A stretch of DNA of 64,000 bases from Methylophaga sp. 41_12_T18 (GCA_002163115.1 MAAI01000025.1:109768-173767); one strand, 5' to 3'; numbered from the stretch's first letter, positions 45,661 through 55,065 are shown. Program-made: numbers and translations. The notes: a model not told the origin generated them from the letters alone.

Positions 45661-46230
45661 CTAAGGCATTAAACTGTCAGCAGCCGCCTTTAATTTATCT
45701 TGTTCAGCATCCACGTCCATAGTTGTTGTTTGGTCAACTACATCAGCAGCTTTATCCATCATGTCATCATCTGACATCGTTGCTGTTGTATCTAATTGGC
45801 TAGCATCAGGTAAGTCGGTTGTTTGCTCGCTAACCATCTCAGTCGCTGTTGCCTGCATATCATCAGTAGACTGTTCGCCCATTTGCTGTTCAACGATCGC
45901 TTTGGCTTTAGCCATTAAATCATCGCTTACTTGTTCTGTAGCATCGGTTGTTTGCTCAACCATTTCATCAGCGGTTGATGTTAATGGTTGTTCATCGCTG
46001 GTCATTTCTGCAACTGGCTCTGCTATTACAGTTTCTGTGCTGGTGGTATCGATGTTTAGTTTTGCTGCTTCGTCTGCAACCATTTCTGTTGCTTGAGGCG
46101 CTACTTCCATGGTTTCTTCGATAATAGTATTACTACTCCTATTCATTGTTTCAGGCGTATCAGCAGCTTGATCGCAGGCCGATAAAGCGAAACTAGCTGT
46201 AATTAATGCAGATAACGTTAGTTTGTTCAT
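45661..46230 (-). CDS. Acidic low-complexity lipoprotein
   Basis: The 189-residue product has a lipobox ending LSAC (Cys at about residue 19), followed by an extremely acidic Thr/Ala/Glu/Asp/Met-rich body with recurring ATEMV, MADEA and DDMMDKAADV segments. It contains no aromatic residues after the signal and is likely unstructured. AAGGAATT precedes ATG 46230. I do not recognise a family. It is convergent with tupA and follows the DUF2333 gene on the same strand with a 35-bp gap. Confidence 0.75.
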   Translation of the reverse strand: MNKLTLSALITASFALSACDQAADTPETMNRSSNTIIEETMEVAPQATEMVADEAAKLNIDTTSTETVIAEPVAEMTSDEQPLTSTADEMVEQTTDATEQVSDDLMAKAKAIVEQQMGEQSTDDMQATATEMVSEQTTDLPDASQLDTTATMSDDDMMDKAADVVDQTTTMDVDAEQDKLKAAADSLMP

Positions 46231-46265
46231 ACTTGAATTCCTTTTATATAGTAAATAGGTTGATT

Positions 46266-47330
46266 TTAACCTTGGTTGAGTAAACTGCGTAAGTCGATGA
46301 TGGCTGCATTAGCGCGTGATATATACGATGCCATGACTAGCGAGTGGTTAGCCACTAGACCAAAACCGCTGCCATTTAAAATAACGGGACTCCAGATATT
46401 TTCCTGGGTAGCTTCTAATTCGCGAATAATCTGACGCAAGCTGACTAAAGCATTTTTCTTAGTCAAAATGTCGGCAAAGTCATGTTCGATAGCTTTTAAT
46501 AAATGGATAAGTGCCCAGCTAGTACCGCGAGACTCATAAAAGACATCATCAATTTGTGTCCATGGTGTTTGGATGACTATTTCTGCTGGAGCTGGTGTAG
46601 ATTGGTTGGCAGCAGGATCGCCGGCAAGGTCGGTATTAATACGGACCTGACCGACACTAGCACTTAAGCGTTGCGATAAGCTCCCTAACCGTTTTTCAAC
46701 GATAGCGAGCCAATCGGCTAAGTTATCCGCACGCGCATAGAATTGCGCACTTGATTGTTCAGAACTACTGAGTCGCGTTAAGTAAGACTCCAGAGCATTA
46801 ATGCCTTTTTTATATTCACGTTCAGTCGGTGGGAATAACCAGGATTCAGAATTGAAATTAAACTGTGGTTCAGCAATCGCTAAATCACTGTCTTCCAATG
46901 ATTGAGATTGTGAACGGCTAATATCATTACGAAGGGCACGGGAAAAATCACGGATTTGGGTTAATACCCCAAATTCCCAATTAGGAATATTGTCCATCCA
47001 GATCGACGGCGGCATCACATCATTACTAAGGTAGCCGCCGGATTTGTTTAATAAAGTATTGCTGATGGTAATCAGCGTAGCTGTTGAGGTGTAGCCAGTG
47101 ACGAGAGTGTGTTGGCGGCTGCTGGCGATGTTGTGAGCATTTTGGGCTGGAGAAAATTGATCGGGTTCACAACTCCACCACAGCATTAGTAGGATGCATA
47201 ACAAGATAATAATGCTCAGACTAATGCCCGCAATAGACAGGACTTTATTACGAGAGGATGGGTCATTAATGTTATCGAGTAAATTTAAGCTCAATTCGCG
47301 GAGTTGAGCAGGTAGTTTGGTAAAGTTCAT
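46266..47330 (-). CDS. DUF2333-family membrane protein
   Basis: The 354-residue protein has one N-terminal helix (about residues 32-54, LSIAGISLSIIILLCILLML) and a large extracytoplasmic part with NKSGGYLSNDVMPPSIWMDN, IPNWEFGVLTQIRDFSRALR and ARADNLADWLAIVEKRLGSL. This matches the uncharacterised DUF2333 family. Start ATG 47330 is preferred over an upstream TTG. It is divergent from the Gld-like ABC operon. Function unknown. Confidence 0.85.
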   Translation of the reverse strand: MNFTKLPAQLRELSLNLLDNINDPSSRNKVLSIAGISLSIIILLCILLMLWWSCEPDQFSPAQNAHNIASSRQHTLVTGYTSTATLITISNTLLNKSGGYLSNDVMPPSIWMDNIPNWEFGVLTQIRDFSRALRNDISRSQSQSLEDSDLAIAEPQFNFNSESWLFPPTEREYKKGINALESYLTRLSSSEQSSAQFYARADNLADWLAIVEKRLGSLSQRLSASVGQVRINTDLAGDPAANQSTPAPAEIVIQTPWTQIDDVFYESRGTSWALIHLLKAIEHDFADILTKKNALVSLRQIIRELEATQENIWSPVILNGSGFGLVANHSLVMASYISRANAAIIDLRSLLNQG

Positions 47331-47495
47331 AGAACTCAATCTTGATAGGGATAATGGCTGATAGATTATGCCCTTAACATCAGAATGACAATAACTATAT
47401 AAGATATAAAGTAAATCAAACTTGACTTGTGGGGCCTAACCTCCGAATAATGGGCGATTTGCAAAAATGCTGGAAAGCGGAGGACGCTTTTAATT

Positions 47496-48446
47496 ATGAC
47501 ATTGAGAATCGAAATCGAAGATCTGGCCAAACATTTTGGTGCGATTAAAGCCGTTGATGGCGTGTCATTTTCGGTTAAGAAAGGTGAGGTTTTAGGCTTT
47601 TTAGGGCCAAATGGTGCGGGTAAGTCCACTACCATGAAAATGATCACCGGTTTCTTAACGCCAACACGGGGCACAGTGCGCGTGTGTGGTCATGATGTTT
47701 TAACTGACCCAATCGCGGTAAAAGCAAGTTTAGGTTATTTGCCGGAAGGTGCGCCTGCTTATGCAGATATGACGCCATACAGCTTCCTACGCTTTATTGC
47801 TGATATACGTGGTTTGTCAGGTAATGAAAAAAAGCGAGCGGTAGACTTTGCCGCAGAACGTGCACAAATTAAGAACGTCATGTTCCAACCGATTGAAACC
47901 TTATCTAAAGGTTATAAGCGTCGTGTTGGTTTAGCACAGGCTATTTTGCATAATCCGCCAGTACTCATTTTGGATGAACCAACTGATGGTTTAGATCCAA
48001 ATCAAAAACATGAAGTACGTAATTTAATTAATGAAATGGCTGATGATAAAGCCATCATTATTTCAACCCATATTTTGGAAGAGGTACATGCATTGTGTAC
48101 GCGCAATGTGGTGATTGCCAACGGTAAAGTACAGTTTAATGGTACGCCTCATGAGTTAGAAGCAATGTCTCGTTACCATAATGCGGTGTGTGTTTCGGTT
48201 GAAAGTGCTGAGCAAGATAAATTTAGTGCCTTTTTGAAATCACTCGATTTTGTTAGCGACATTGAATTGTTATCAGCTGAACGTGGTGTACGTGTTTATC
48301 CGAATCAAGGCCAGCAAATCACCGCTGAATTATCACAAGCGATTCGAGCTAATGGTTGGAGCATTGATTCACTTTACGCCGAGCATGGTCGTTTAGATGA
48401 AGTATTCCGTACCATTACAATCAACAGTGCTCAAGGTGGAAAATAA
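47496..48446 (+). CDS. ABC transporter ATPase (GldA-like)
   Basis: The 316-residue ATPase has Walker A GPNGAGKSTT, signature LSKGYKRRVGLAQAI, Walker B VLILDEPTDGLDP and the switch His in STHILEE. The C-terminal ~80-residue extension is typical of ABC-2 type ATPases. It precedes a permease, a GldG-like substrate-side protein and a DUF4340 protein, the same set as in Gld-like loci of non-gliding gammaproteobacteria. Its stop overlaps the permease start (TAATG). Substrate unknown. Confidence 0.92.
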   Translation: MTLRIEIEDLAKHFGAIKAVDGVSFSVKKGEVLGFLGPNGAGKSTTMKMITGFLTPTRGTVRVCGHDVLTDPIAVKASLGYLPEGAPAYADMTPYSFLRFIADIRGLSGNEKKRAVDFAAERAQIKNVMFQPIETLSKGYKRRVGLAQAILHNPPVLILDEPTDGLDPNQKHEVRNLINEMADDKAIIISTHILEEVHALCTRNVVIANGKVQFNGTPHELEAMSRYHNAVCVSVESAEQDKFSAFLKSLDFVSDIELLSAERGVRVYPNQGQQITAELSQAIRANGWSIDSLYAEHGRLDEVFRTITINSAQGGK

Positions 48447-49186
48447 TGAATATGAGTAACATTTGGTTCATTATGAAACGTGAGTTTAATGGCTATTTTG
48501 CAACGCCAGTCGCTTATGTTTTTATTATTATTTTCTTATTACTAACGGGGTTTTCGACCTTTTTTGTCGGCAACTTCTTTGAGCGTGGCGAAGCTGATTT
48601 ATATCCATTTTTCTCCTTGCACCCATGGTTATATGTTTTATTAATTCCAGCTATTTCAATGCGTTTATGGTCAGAAGAGCGAAAAAGTGGCTCAATAGAA
48701 TTATTAATGACGTTACCGATATCGGTATTTGAAGCTGTATTGGGTAAGTTCTTGGCGGCTTGGGCTTTTACTGGCCTGGCGTTGATTTTGAACTTTCCTT
48801 TATGGATCACGGTTAATTATCTTGGCTCGCCTGATAACGGTGTTATTTTTGCTGGATTTTTAGGTAGCTTCTTAATGGCAGGTGGGTTTTTAGCTATCGG
48901 TTCATGTGTTTCAGCATTGACTAAAAATCAGGTTATTGCCTTTGTATTAAGTTTGATAGTCAGCTTAATTTTTGTATTAAGTGGTTACGGCATCGTTTTG
49001 GACTTCTTTAGTAGTTGGGCGCCAAGCGCATTGGTTGAAGCTATTAGTAATTTCAGCTTCTATACTCGCTTTGACGCTATATCTAAGGGTGTAATTGATA
49101 TGCGCGATATGTTGTATTTTGCATCGGTCATTATGGTGTGGTTGTTTGCGAATGCCATTGTAATTAATGCCCGTAAGGCCGATTAG
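48446..49186 (+). CDS. ABC-2 type permease (GldF-like)
   Basis: The 246-residue protein has six hydrophobic segments and the ABC-2 pattern (FIMKREFNGYFATPVAYVFI near the start, RLWSEERKSGSIELLMTLPI near residues 70-90). It pairs with the GldA-like ATPase through TAATG start-stop coupling. It resembles GldF and the PaeF-type subunits. The substrate is unknown. Confidence 0.9.
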   Translation: MNMSNIWFIMKREFNGYFATPVAYVFIIIFLLLTGFSTFFVGNFFERGEADLYPFFSLHPWLYVLLIPAISMRLWSEERKSGSIELLMTLPISVFEAVLGKFLAAWAFTGLALILNFPLWITVNYLGSPDNGVIFAGFLGSFLMAGGFLAIGSCVSALTKNQVIAFVLSLIVSLIFVLSGYGIVLDFFSSWAPSALVEAISNFSFYTRFDAISKGVIDMRDMLYFASVIMVWLFANAIVINARKAD

Positions 49187-49198
49187 GAAATTTTTAAC

Positions 49199-51106
49199 AT
49201 GAATAAACAACTCTTATCGACCAGCGGATTGATATTAGCGGTACTCTTATTTATATCGTTTAATATTGTCACCAATGGTAATTTTAAATCATCTCGAATT
49301 GATCTTACGCAAGCTCAGATTTATACCTTATCTGAAGGTTCATTAAATATTATTGAAGCGATAGATGAGCCGTTGACCCTACGTTTTTACTACTCTGACC
49401 AAGTAGCACAAGAACTTCCTAGCTTAAAAGCTTATGCACAACGGGTGCAGGAACTATTGGCTGAATATCAGCGTGCTTCAAACGGCATGATTGAATTAGT
49501 CGTTATTAATCCTGAACCGTACTCAGATAATGAGCAACGTGCTCAGCAATATGGTTTGCAAGGGGTGCCGATTGAAGGCGAAGTCGATGCGCTTTATTTT
49601 GGTTTAGCGGGTAGTAACTTATTAGATGGCCGTGAAAGTATTTCCTTTTTCCAGCCTGAAAAAGAAGATGTACTGGAATATGACTTAACTAAATTAGTTT
49701 ATAAACTGTCCAGTGCAGAAAGAAAATCGGTAGGTGTGATCAGTGCTTTGCCGATTGATGGTGAAGAATTTGATCCATTAAAAGGTGAGTCACCTTCTGG
49801 TGATGGCCCTGAGCCTTGGGCGGTAATGGCTGAGTTACGTCAAATGTTTAATGTGACCGTATTGCCAAAAGATATTCGCCGCATTCCATCTAGCTTAGAT
49901 GTGTTGTTGGTCGTGCATCCTAAAGACTTTGATAAGAAAACGCTGTACGCGATTGATCAATATGTTTTACGTGGTGGCAAGCTGATTACCTTTGTTGATC
50001 CTTACGCTGAAATTGATATTCCAGAGAAAGATCCGGATAACCCAATGGCGGCAATGTTAGCAACTCGTAGCTCAAATATGCCTGAACTATTTAAGCAATG
50101 GGGTATTGAGCGTGTTGGTGCCGATATTATTGCTGATCGTAAAACAGCTATAAAAGTTGATTTCGGTGCGCGTTCTAATAACAAAGCGATTGACTATGTC
50201 TTATGGCATGCGATTCCGGCTGAGCAATTTAATAGTGAACAAGCGATTACCAGTCAATTAAAACGAGTAGAAGTGGCTACAACCGGTCGCTTTAAAGCGC
50301 TCGACGATGCAACTACAGTCGTAACACCATTGTTTTCATCAAGTAATGAAGCAATGTTAGTAGATAAACGGGTCGTACAGTTTCGTAATGATCCAATGGC
50401 TTTATTGACTAAATACCAGCCTGGTACGCTCAGCTATGATGTGGCTGTTAGAGTTAATGGCCCTGTTACATCTGCATTCCCGGGGGGAATTGTTGATGAT
50501 AAAGGTAAAAAAATATCCGGACATGTTGAACAGTCTAAGCAAGATATTGATGTAATTGCTGTGGCCGATGTTGATATGTTGCAAGATCGATTCTGGGTAC
50601 AGTTACAAGACTTTTATGGCGAACAGATTGCTTATAGCACGTCTAATAATATTGATTTCATCATCAATGCTATTGATGATATGTCTGGTAGCAATGGTTT
50701 GATTAGTGTCCGGTCTCGTGCTGACTTTTCTCACCCCTTTGATCGTGTATTAGCGATACAACGCGAAGCTGAAAAACGCTACCGTACCAAAGAGCGTGAA
50801 TTACAGAAGAAATTAAAAGAAGCGAAACAACGTATTGCCAGAATGCAGGTGGAACGTAGTGGTAGCGGCGAAGAAATTCTCAACCCAGAACAGCAGCAAG
50901 AAATAGCCGAGTTCCGTTTAGTGATGAACAAAACGCAGCAGCAGTTACGTGAAGTGCAAGGTGACTTACGTAAAGATATTGATACTTTGGATACCCAACT
51001 GAAGTTTTTCAATATTGGCTTAATTCCATTACTTGTTGCACTGATTGCTGTTATTAGTGGCTGGATGCGAGTACGTAAACGTACACAAGGCCGGAATCAA
51101 CAATAA
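49199..51106 (+). CDS. GldG-like ABC transport auxiliary protein
   Basis: The 635-residue protein has an N-terminal helix (residues about 8-25), a large extracytoplasmic Gld-type domain (RIDLTQAQIYTLSEGSLNII, PLTLRFYYSDQV), a coiled coil around residues 520-605 (EKRYRTKERELQKKLKEAKQ onward) and a C-terminal helix near 608-625. It matches the ABC-associated IFT52/GldG-like family. It lies 12 bp after the permease and 55 bp before the DUF4340 gene. Confidence 0.87.
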   Translation: MNKQLLSTSGLILAVLLFISFNIVTNGNFKSSRIDLTQAQIYTLSEGSLNIIEAIDEPLTLRFYYSDQVAQELPSLKAYAQRVQELLAEYQRASNGMIELVVINPEPYSDNEQRAQQYGLQGVPIEGEVDALYFGLAGSNLLDGRESISFFQPEKEDVLEYDLTKLVYKLSSAERKSVGVISALPIDGEEFDPLKGESPSGDGPEPWAVMAELRQMFNVTVLPKDIRRIPSSLDVLLVVHPKDFDKKTLYAIDQYVLRGGKLITFVDPYAEIDIPEKDPDNPMAAMLATRSSNMPELFKQWGIERVGADIIADRKTAIKVDFGARSNNKAIDYVLWHAIPAEQFNSEQAITSQLKRVEVATTGRFKALDDATTVVTPLFSSSNEAMLVDKRVVQFRNDPMALLTKYQPGTLSYDVAVRVNGPVTSAFPGGIVDDKGKKISGHVEQSKQDIDVIAVADVDMLQDRFWVQLQDFYGEQIAYSTSNNIDFIINAIDDMSGSNGLISVRSRADFSHPFDRVLAIQREAEKRYRTKERELQKKLKEAKQRIARMQVERSGSGEEILNPEQQQEIAEFRLVMNKTQQQLREVQGDLRKDIDTLDTQLKFFNIGLIPLLVALIAVISGWMRVRKRTQGRNQQ

Positions 51107-51161
51107 TTAGCATGCTAAAACAGTTGTTTTAGTCTGATCCTCGAAATAGGTTTGAAGAAAG

Positions 51162-52277
51162 ATGATAAAAAAATTAAATAGCCTGACTATTTTATTCATT
51201 GTCACCATGGTGATGCTGGTATTGATGTTGGTAACAATTCAACGGCCCGATAATGTGAGTGAAGATTACTCCATTTTATATCCTGAACTGTTTGACCAGT
51301 TGGGTGATGTTGATACGATTAAGTTTAAAAGTAGTCAGGATGAATTTACCTTATATAAACAAGGTGAAGACTGGCTAATTAAAGAGCGCTGGAATTTCCC
51401 GGCTGACTTTAACTTGGTTAAGCGGGCATTAATTGATATTGCTGAAGCTAAAGTTCTAGAGCGGAAAACAGACAGTAGTGAATATCATCCGTTATTAGGG
51501 GTGGAAGGTATTGAAGACGGCGGTCTGTCTATTCAAGTCACCCTGTTAAATGGTGAGCAACAAGTTGCCGGCTTAATCCTAGGTAATGAGCGTGAAATTG
51601 ATAAGAATATGGGCCCACGTCAGTTTTATGTACGCCGTAGCAATGAAGATCGCGTTTGGTTAGCGGAAGGCTATTTGAACCTTAATCCACTGATGTTGAA
51701 CTGGATTAAGAGTGAAGTGGTTAACGTTGCTCGTGAACGTATTGCTCAAGTGAATATTATCCAACCGAATGGTCAAACTGCAACGATTGTGAATGTTGGT
51801 AAAAAGAATAAGTTTGGTATACCAAGACTGATGGAAAGTACGGTATTTAAATATGAACAGTTAGGCTATGACATCGCCGGCACATTACATCAGTTGCGAA
51901 TGGAAGATGTGCAGCCATTAACTGATTTTTCTCGTGGTGATAGTGAAGTGGTTACTGCTGAGTTTATTACCTTTGATGGTTTGAAAGTAACCTCTGAAAC
52001 ATCATTTATTGATGGCTTCTTTTATTCTACTTTCAAAGCGGAATATGATGCATCAGCGGTGAAAACAGCGCCAGAAGATATTCAACAGGCCGATGTTCTA
52101 AAATCAGTGGCAGAGGTTCAGCAAGAAGCACAAAAAATTACCAAAGACTTGCAATCATGGGTTTATCGCTTTGGTGGTTTTATTGGTACTAACCTAATGC
52201 GCGCTGAGGCGGATATTGTGACTGAAACAGGCAAGGCCATTCCTATGCCTGCTGACTTAACAGGTTTTGGTCAGTAA
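51162..52277 (+). CDS. DUF4340-family membrane-anchored protein
   Basis: The 371-residue protein has one N-terminal helix (about residues 8-26) and a repeated beta-domain typical of DUF4340 (IKFKSSQDEFTLYKQGEDWL, VLERKTDSSEYHPLLGVEGI, RQFYVRRSNEDRVWLAEGYL). Members lie downstream of GldG-like genes and have no known biochemical activity. A strong terminator follows at 52301-52326, so this ends the four-gene operon. Confidence 0.87.
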   Translation: MIKKLNSLTILFIVTMVMLVLMLVTIQRPDNVSEDYSILYPELFDQLGDVDTIKFKSSQDEFTLYKQGEDWLIKERWNFPADFNLVKRALIDIAEAKVLERKTDSSEYHPLLGVEGIEDGGLSIQVTLLNGEQQVAGLILGNEREIDKNMGPRQFYVRRSNEDRVWLAEGYLNLNPLMLNWIKSEVVNVARERIAQVNIIQPNGQTATIVNVGKKNKFGIPRLMESTVFKYEQLGYDIAGTLHQLRMEDVQPLTDFSRGDSEVVTAEFITFDGLKVTSETSFIDGFFYSTFKAEYDASAVKTAPEDIQQADVLKSVAEVQQEAQKITKDLQSWVYRFGGFIGTNLMRAEADIVTETGKAIPMPADLTGFGQ

Positions 52278-52300
52278 GTTTGATTTAAAGTGATAAAAAA

Positions 52301-52326
52301 AGGCTCCTTCGGGAGCCTTTTTTTAT
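52301..52326. terminator. Bidirectional terminator between DUF4340 gene and cheV
   Basis: AGGCTCC-TTCG-GGAGCCT, a 7-bp stem with a stable TTCG tetraloop, has A-rich DNA on the left and TTTTTTTT on the right. It serves the rightward Gld-like operon and probably the leftward cheV transcript. Confidence 0.92.
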
Positions 52327-52333
52327 GGGCTAA

Positions 52334-53284
52334 CTACAGAGCATTGGGATGCTCGACCTTCCATTCTTCAAGTAGCTCTTGCACTGCAATAGCTAAATCA
52401 TCCGGTGAAAATTTAGGAATGAATTTATCTGCGCCTACTTTATCTACCATATTGTTATTAAAGGTACCGCTCATTGAACTGTGCAACAGGATTTTAATAT
52501 CCTGCAAGTTTGGGTCTTTGCGAATCTCAGTTGTTAAGGTATAGCCATCCATCTCTGGCATTTCTATATCTGAAATAAGCATGGAAATGTGATTTTTTAC
52601 ATCTATTCCTTCTTCTACCCAAGCTTGTAGTTGTTCTAATGCTTCTTTACCGTCACGGACGATGGTGGTATCAACACCAATTTGTTCCATTGCACGTTTC
52701 ACCTGATTTCTAGCGACACTAGAATCATCGGCAACCAGTATATGAGGGCGTTGTTCGGCATTTTTAGCTGCAAAATCATCTACCAGTTCGTCGGATACCA
52801 TTTCATCAGCACCAATAACCTCAGCCATCACTTTTTCTACATCAATAATTTGTATGAGTTCGCCATCTAATTTAGTGATAGCTGTCATGTAGTTATTACG
52901 ACCTGATGCGGTTGGTGGCGGCAAAATATCAGCCCAGCTGGTATTGATAATTCGTACAATATCTCGAACTAGAAAGCCTTGGATAGAGCGATTGTATTCG
53001 GTGATGATGACGAAAGATTTGTTTAAATCTTCGACAGGCGTACCACCAATACCTCTTGCCAGGTCAAAAATACTAATGGCATGACCTCGAATATGTGCAG
53101 CACCAGAAATAACAGGGTGTGAATGTGGCAGTTTGGTTAACGGCGGGCAGGGAATGGCTTCTTTTACTTTAAAGACATTGATGCCATACAGTTGTTTAGA
53201 GTCGAGTCTAAATAAGAGTAACTCTAAGCGATTATGACCAACTAATTGGGTGCGTTGGTCAACACCATCCATCATGCTTGCCAT
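52334..53284 (-). CDS. cheV: Chemotaxis protein CheV (CheW-REC)
   Basis: The 316-residue protein has an N-terminal CheW-like domain (LELLLFRLDSKQLYGINVFK, AIPCPPLTKLPHSHPVISGA, IRGHAISIFDLARGIGG) and a C-terminal receiver domain (ILVADDSSVARNQVKRAMEQ; acceptor Asp in LISDIEMPEMDGY). It couples receptors to CheA and can buffer phosphoryl flow. Start ATG 53284 has AAGGA at seven bases. It is divergent from flgA. Confidence 0.95.
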   Translation of the reverse strand: MASMMDGVDQRTQLVGHNRLELLLFRLDSKQLYGINVFKVKEAIPCPPLTKLPHSHPVISGAAHIRGHAISIFDLARGIGGTPVEDLNKSFVIITEYNRSIQGFLVRDIVRIINTSWADILPPPTASGRNNYMTAITKLDGELIQIIDVEKVMAEVIGADEMVSDELVDDFAAKNAEQRPHILVADDSSVARNQVKRAMEQIGVDTTIVRDGKEALEQLQAWVEEGIDVKNHISMLISDIEMPEMDGYTLTTEIRKDPNLQDIKILLHSSMSGTFNNNMVDKVGADKFIPKFSPDDLAIAVQELLEEWKVEHPNAL

Positions 53285-53314
53285 GAGCATTTCCTTCTAA
53301 ATATTTTTCTTTTG

Positions 53315-53341
53315 AACTGGGCAAAAGTTTTGTTTTCTTAA
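53315..53341 (-). promoter_or_regulatory. Possible sigma-28-type promoter of cheV
   Basis: On the minus strand TTAAGAAA is 11 bp from GCCCAGTT, resembling the FliA consensus in spacing and in the GCC core. The match is only moderate. It lies 31-57 bp before the cheV start. Confidence 0.35.
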
Positions 53342-53392
53342 CAGTATAAACGAGTATTTCTTTTCCATAGATTGAAACCGTCAGAATTTGTT

Positions 53393-53408
53393 AGGCATAG
53401 ACTTTGCT
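53393..53408 (+). promoter_or_regulatory. Sigma-54-type promoter of flgA
   Basis: AGGCATAGACTTTGCT has GG and GC exactly 10 bp apart, with GGCA and TTGC matching the -24/-12 consensus. It is about 68 bp upstream of flgA. Flagellar class II or III genes often use RpoN, so FlgA is probably RpoN-dependent. Confidence 0.65.
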
Positions 53409-53475
53409 TTTATCTTTCATAAACAAGACAAATGTCATAAAAATGACGATGGTCTAAACAGGACAAACAGACATT

Positions 53476-54183
53476 ATGGTTTTAAATTTTAAACAAATAC
53501 TAGCGGGCATCGTATGGTTACTGTTGCCTGCTACAGCGGCTTACAGTGTACCGTTACAATCAACATCTAGTGTTGAACAAGTCGCTTATAGCTATGCCTT
53601 ATCTACGGTGCAGGCTAGTTTTGATAACGCCCAGATTATGATGACACCATTAGATAAACGGTTACGGTTGAAGGCGTGTGAAACTAAATTAGAGGCTTTT
53701 GCTAATAACCCGATATTAGGTTTAGGTAAGCAAACAATCGGCGTTAAATGTAAATCACCCGTGGCGTGGACAGTCTATGTACCGGTGAAAGTTATAGTGC
53801 TTGAGCCGGTTGTTGTTGCGCTGCGTCCTTTGGCTGTTCATCACGTGATCAGTGAAGCCGATATTAAGTTGCAATCCAGGGATATCGGTAGCCTACGTAA
53901 AGGTTATATTAAAAAGTCACAACAAATTATCGGCCAACAGTTAAAATACCCGCTGGCCATGGGCACGGTGATTAGTCCTAATATGTTACGTCCACTTAAA
54001 GTGATCGCTCGCGGCGAACAGATCATGTTGGTCGCAACTGCTGGTAAAATGGAAGTGAGAATGAGTGGCATGGCACTATCTGATGGCAGCTTAGGTCAAA
54101 AAGTACGTGTCAAAAATATCTCTTCTAAACGAATTGTAGAAGGTGTGGTCGAGGGACCGGGTGTCGTTAAGGTCACAATGTAA
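53476..54183 (+). CDS. flgA: Flagellar P-ring assembly protein FlgA
   Basis: The 235-residue protein has a signal peptide (ILAGIVWLLLPATAAYSVPL) and the FlgA SAF-type C-terminal domain. It contains CKSPVAWTVYVPVKVIVLEP, LAVHHVISEADIKLQSRDIG, IIGQQLKYPLAMGTVISPNM and IARGEQIMLVATAGKMEVRM. It assists P-ring formation in the periplasm. It lies between divergent cheV and flgM. Confidence 0.93.
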   Translation: MVLNFKQILAGIVWLLLPATAAYSVPLQSTSSVEQVAYSYALSTVQASFDNAQIMMTPLDKRLRLKACETKLEAFANNPILGLGKQTIGVKCKSPVAWTVYVPVKVIVLEPVVVALRPLAVHHVISEADIKLQSRDIGSLRKGYIKKSQQIIGQQLKYPLAMGTVISPNMLRPLKVIARGEQIMLVATAGKMEVRMSGMALSDGSLGQKVRVKNISSKRIVEGVVEGPGVVKVTM

Positions 54184-54205
54184 TGCTAGAACAAAATCTT
54201 TTTAT

Positions 54206-54232
54206 TCAAGTTTTTAGCTTTGGTGCCGCTGT
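54206..54232 (+). promoter_or_regulatory. Sigma-28 (FliA) promoter of flgMN
   Basis: TCAAGTTT-N11-GCCGCTGT matches the FliA consensus (TAAAGTTT-N11-GCCGATAA) well in sequence and exactly in spacing. It lies 30-56 bp upstream of flgM. This fits FlgM, the anti-sigma-28 factor, being under FliA feedback control. Confidence 0.72.
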
Positions 54233-54261
54233 AATAGCTGGGAGCATTAGGAGACATAAAT

Positions 54262-54567
54262 ATGTCTGAAATAAATAATATAAAATCGACAGGACAGGCG
54301 GATCTAACAGCAAACCGCAATGTGAATGTGCGTGCTGATAGTGCAGCAGCAGCCGTTACCGGTGCAACTGAGCAGTCTTCTGATACGGTTAGTTTGACCA
54401 ATACGGCAACTCAGCTGCAATCATTACAGCAAACATTATCAGATGTACCTGAAGTGGATAGTGGCCGTGTTGAAGCATTAAAAGCAGCGATTGCTGATGG
54501 TTCATATACGGTTGATTCAAATGAATTGGCACAGAACTTGATTGGGTTTGAACAACAACTTAATTAG
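54262..54567 (+). CDS. flgM: Anti-sigma-28 factor FlgM
   Basis: The 101-residue protein has a disordered N-terminus (NNIKSTGQADLTANRNVNVR) and the C-terminal sigma-28 binding helices (VDSGRVEALKAAIADGSYTV, DSNELAQNLIGFEQQL). FlgM binds FliA until exported through the hook-basal body. AGGAGA precedes ATG 54262. The stop codon overlaps the ribosome-binding site of flgN. Confidence 0.94.
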   Translation: MSEINNIKSTGQADLTANRNVNVRADSAAAAVTGATEQSSDTVSLTNTATQLQSLQQTLSDVPEVDSGRVEALKAAIADGSYTVDSNELAQNLIGFEQQLN

Positions 54568-54576
54568 GTGACGATC

Positions 54577-55065
54577 ATGGCGACGACGACTTCAAAAAAA
54601 TTACAAAGTATTTTATTAGCTGAACAACATGTTTCAGCACAACTACTTGAATTTATTATGGCTGAACGTAAAGCTTTGATTGAATCAGATGCCGAATTTA
54701 TGAAAAGTATGGCTGAGAAGAAACAGCCATTAGTGATTCAGTTAGAGCAGTTAGGCCGCCAACGAGATGGCGTATTACAAGCTGAAGGTTTTACCGCTGA
54801 TAAAGAAGGCTTAGCAGCCTTTATCGCTAACCAAATACCACAAGATTCAGCAGCTTTAAATCGAGTATTAGAACAGTTGAAAGGTACGGCTCATAAGTGC
54901 CGAGATAACAATCAAATTAATGGCGGTATTGTTAATGTAAACCGTCAACATCTACAGCGTGCAATCAGTATTTTCCGTGGTAGTGATGGCAGTGCAACTT
55001 CTTACGGCCCCGGTGGTGAATATAGCAGCCAAGTTGTACGTCAACCGTTATTAGGTCGCGTTTAA
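54577..55065 (+). CDS. flgN: Flagellar export chaperone FlgN
   Basis: The 162-residue helical protein (ATTTSKKLQSILLAEQHVSA, LLEFIMAERKALIESDAEFM, AEKKQPLVIQLEQLGRQRDG) fits FlgN, the chaperone of hook-filament junction proteins FlgK and FlgL. ATG 54577 is used because AGGTG at 54566-54570 is well spaced; an in-frame GTG at 54568 overlaps it. It is transcribed with flgM. Confidence 0.9.
   Translation: MATTTSKKLQSILLAEQHVSAQLLEFIMAERKALIESDAEFMKSMAEKKQPLVIQLEQLGRQRDGVLQAEGFTADKEGLAAFIANQIPQDSAALNRVLEQLKGTAHKCRDNNQINGGIVNVNRQHLQRAISIFRGSDGSATSYGPGGEYSSQVVRQPLLGRV

Noticed and set aside
45761..46096. 111-codon plus-strand frame opposite the acidic lipoprotein
   Set aside because: A Ser/Val-rich mirror of the low-complexity gene, without start context.
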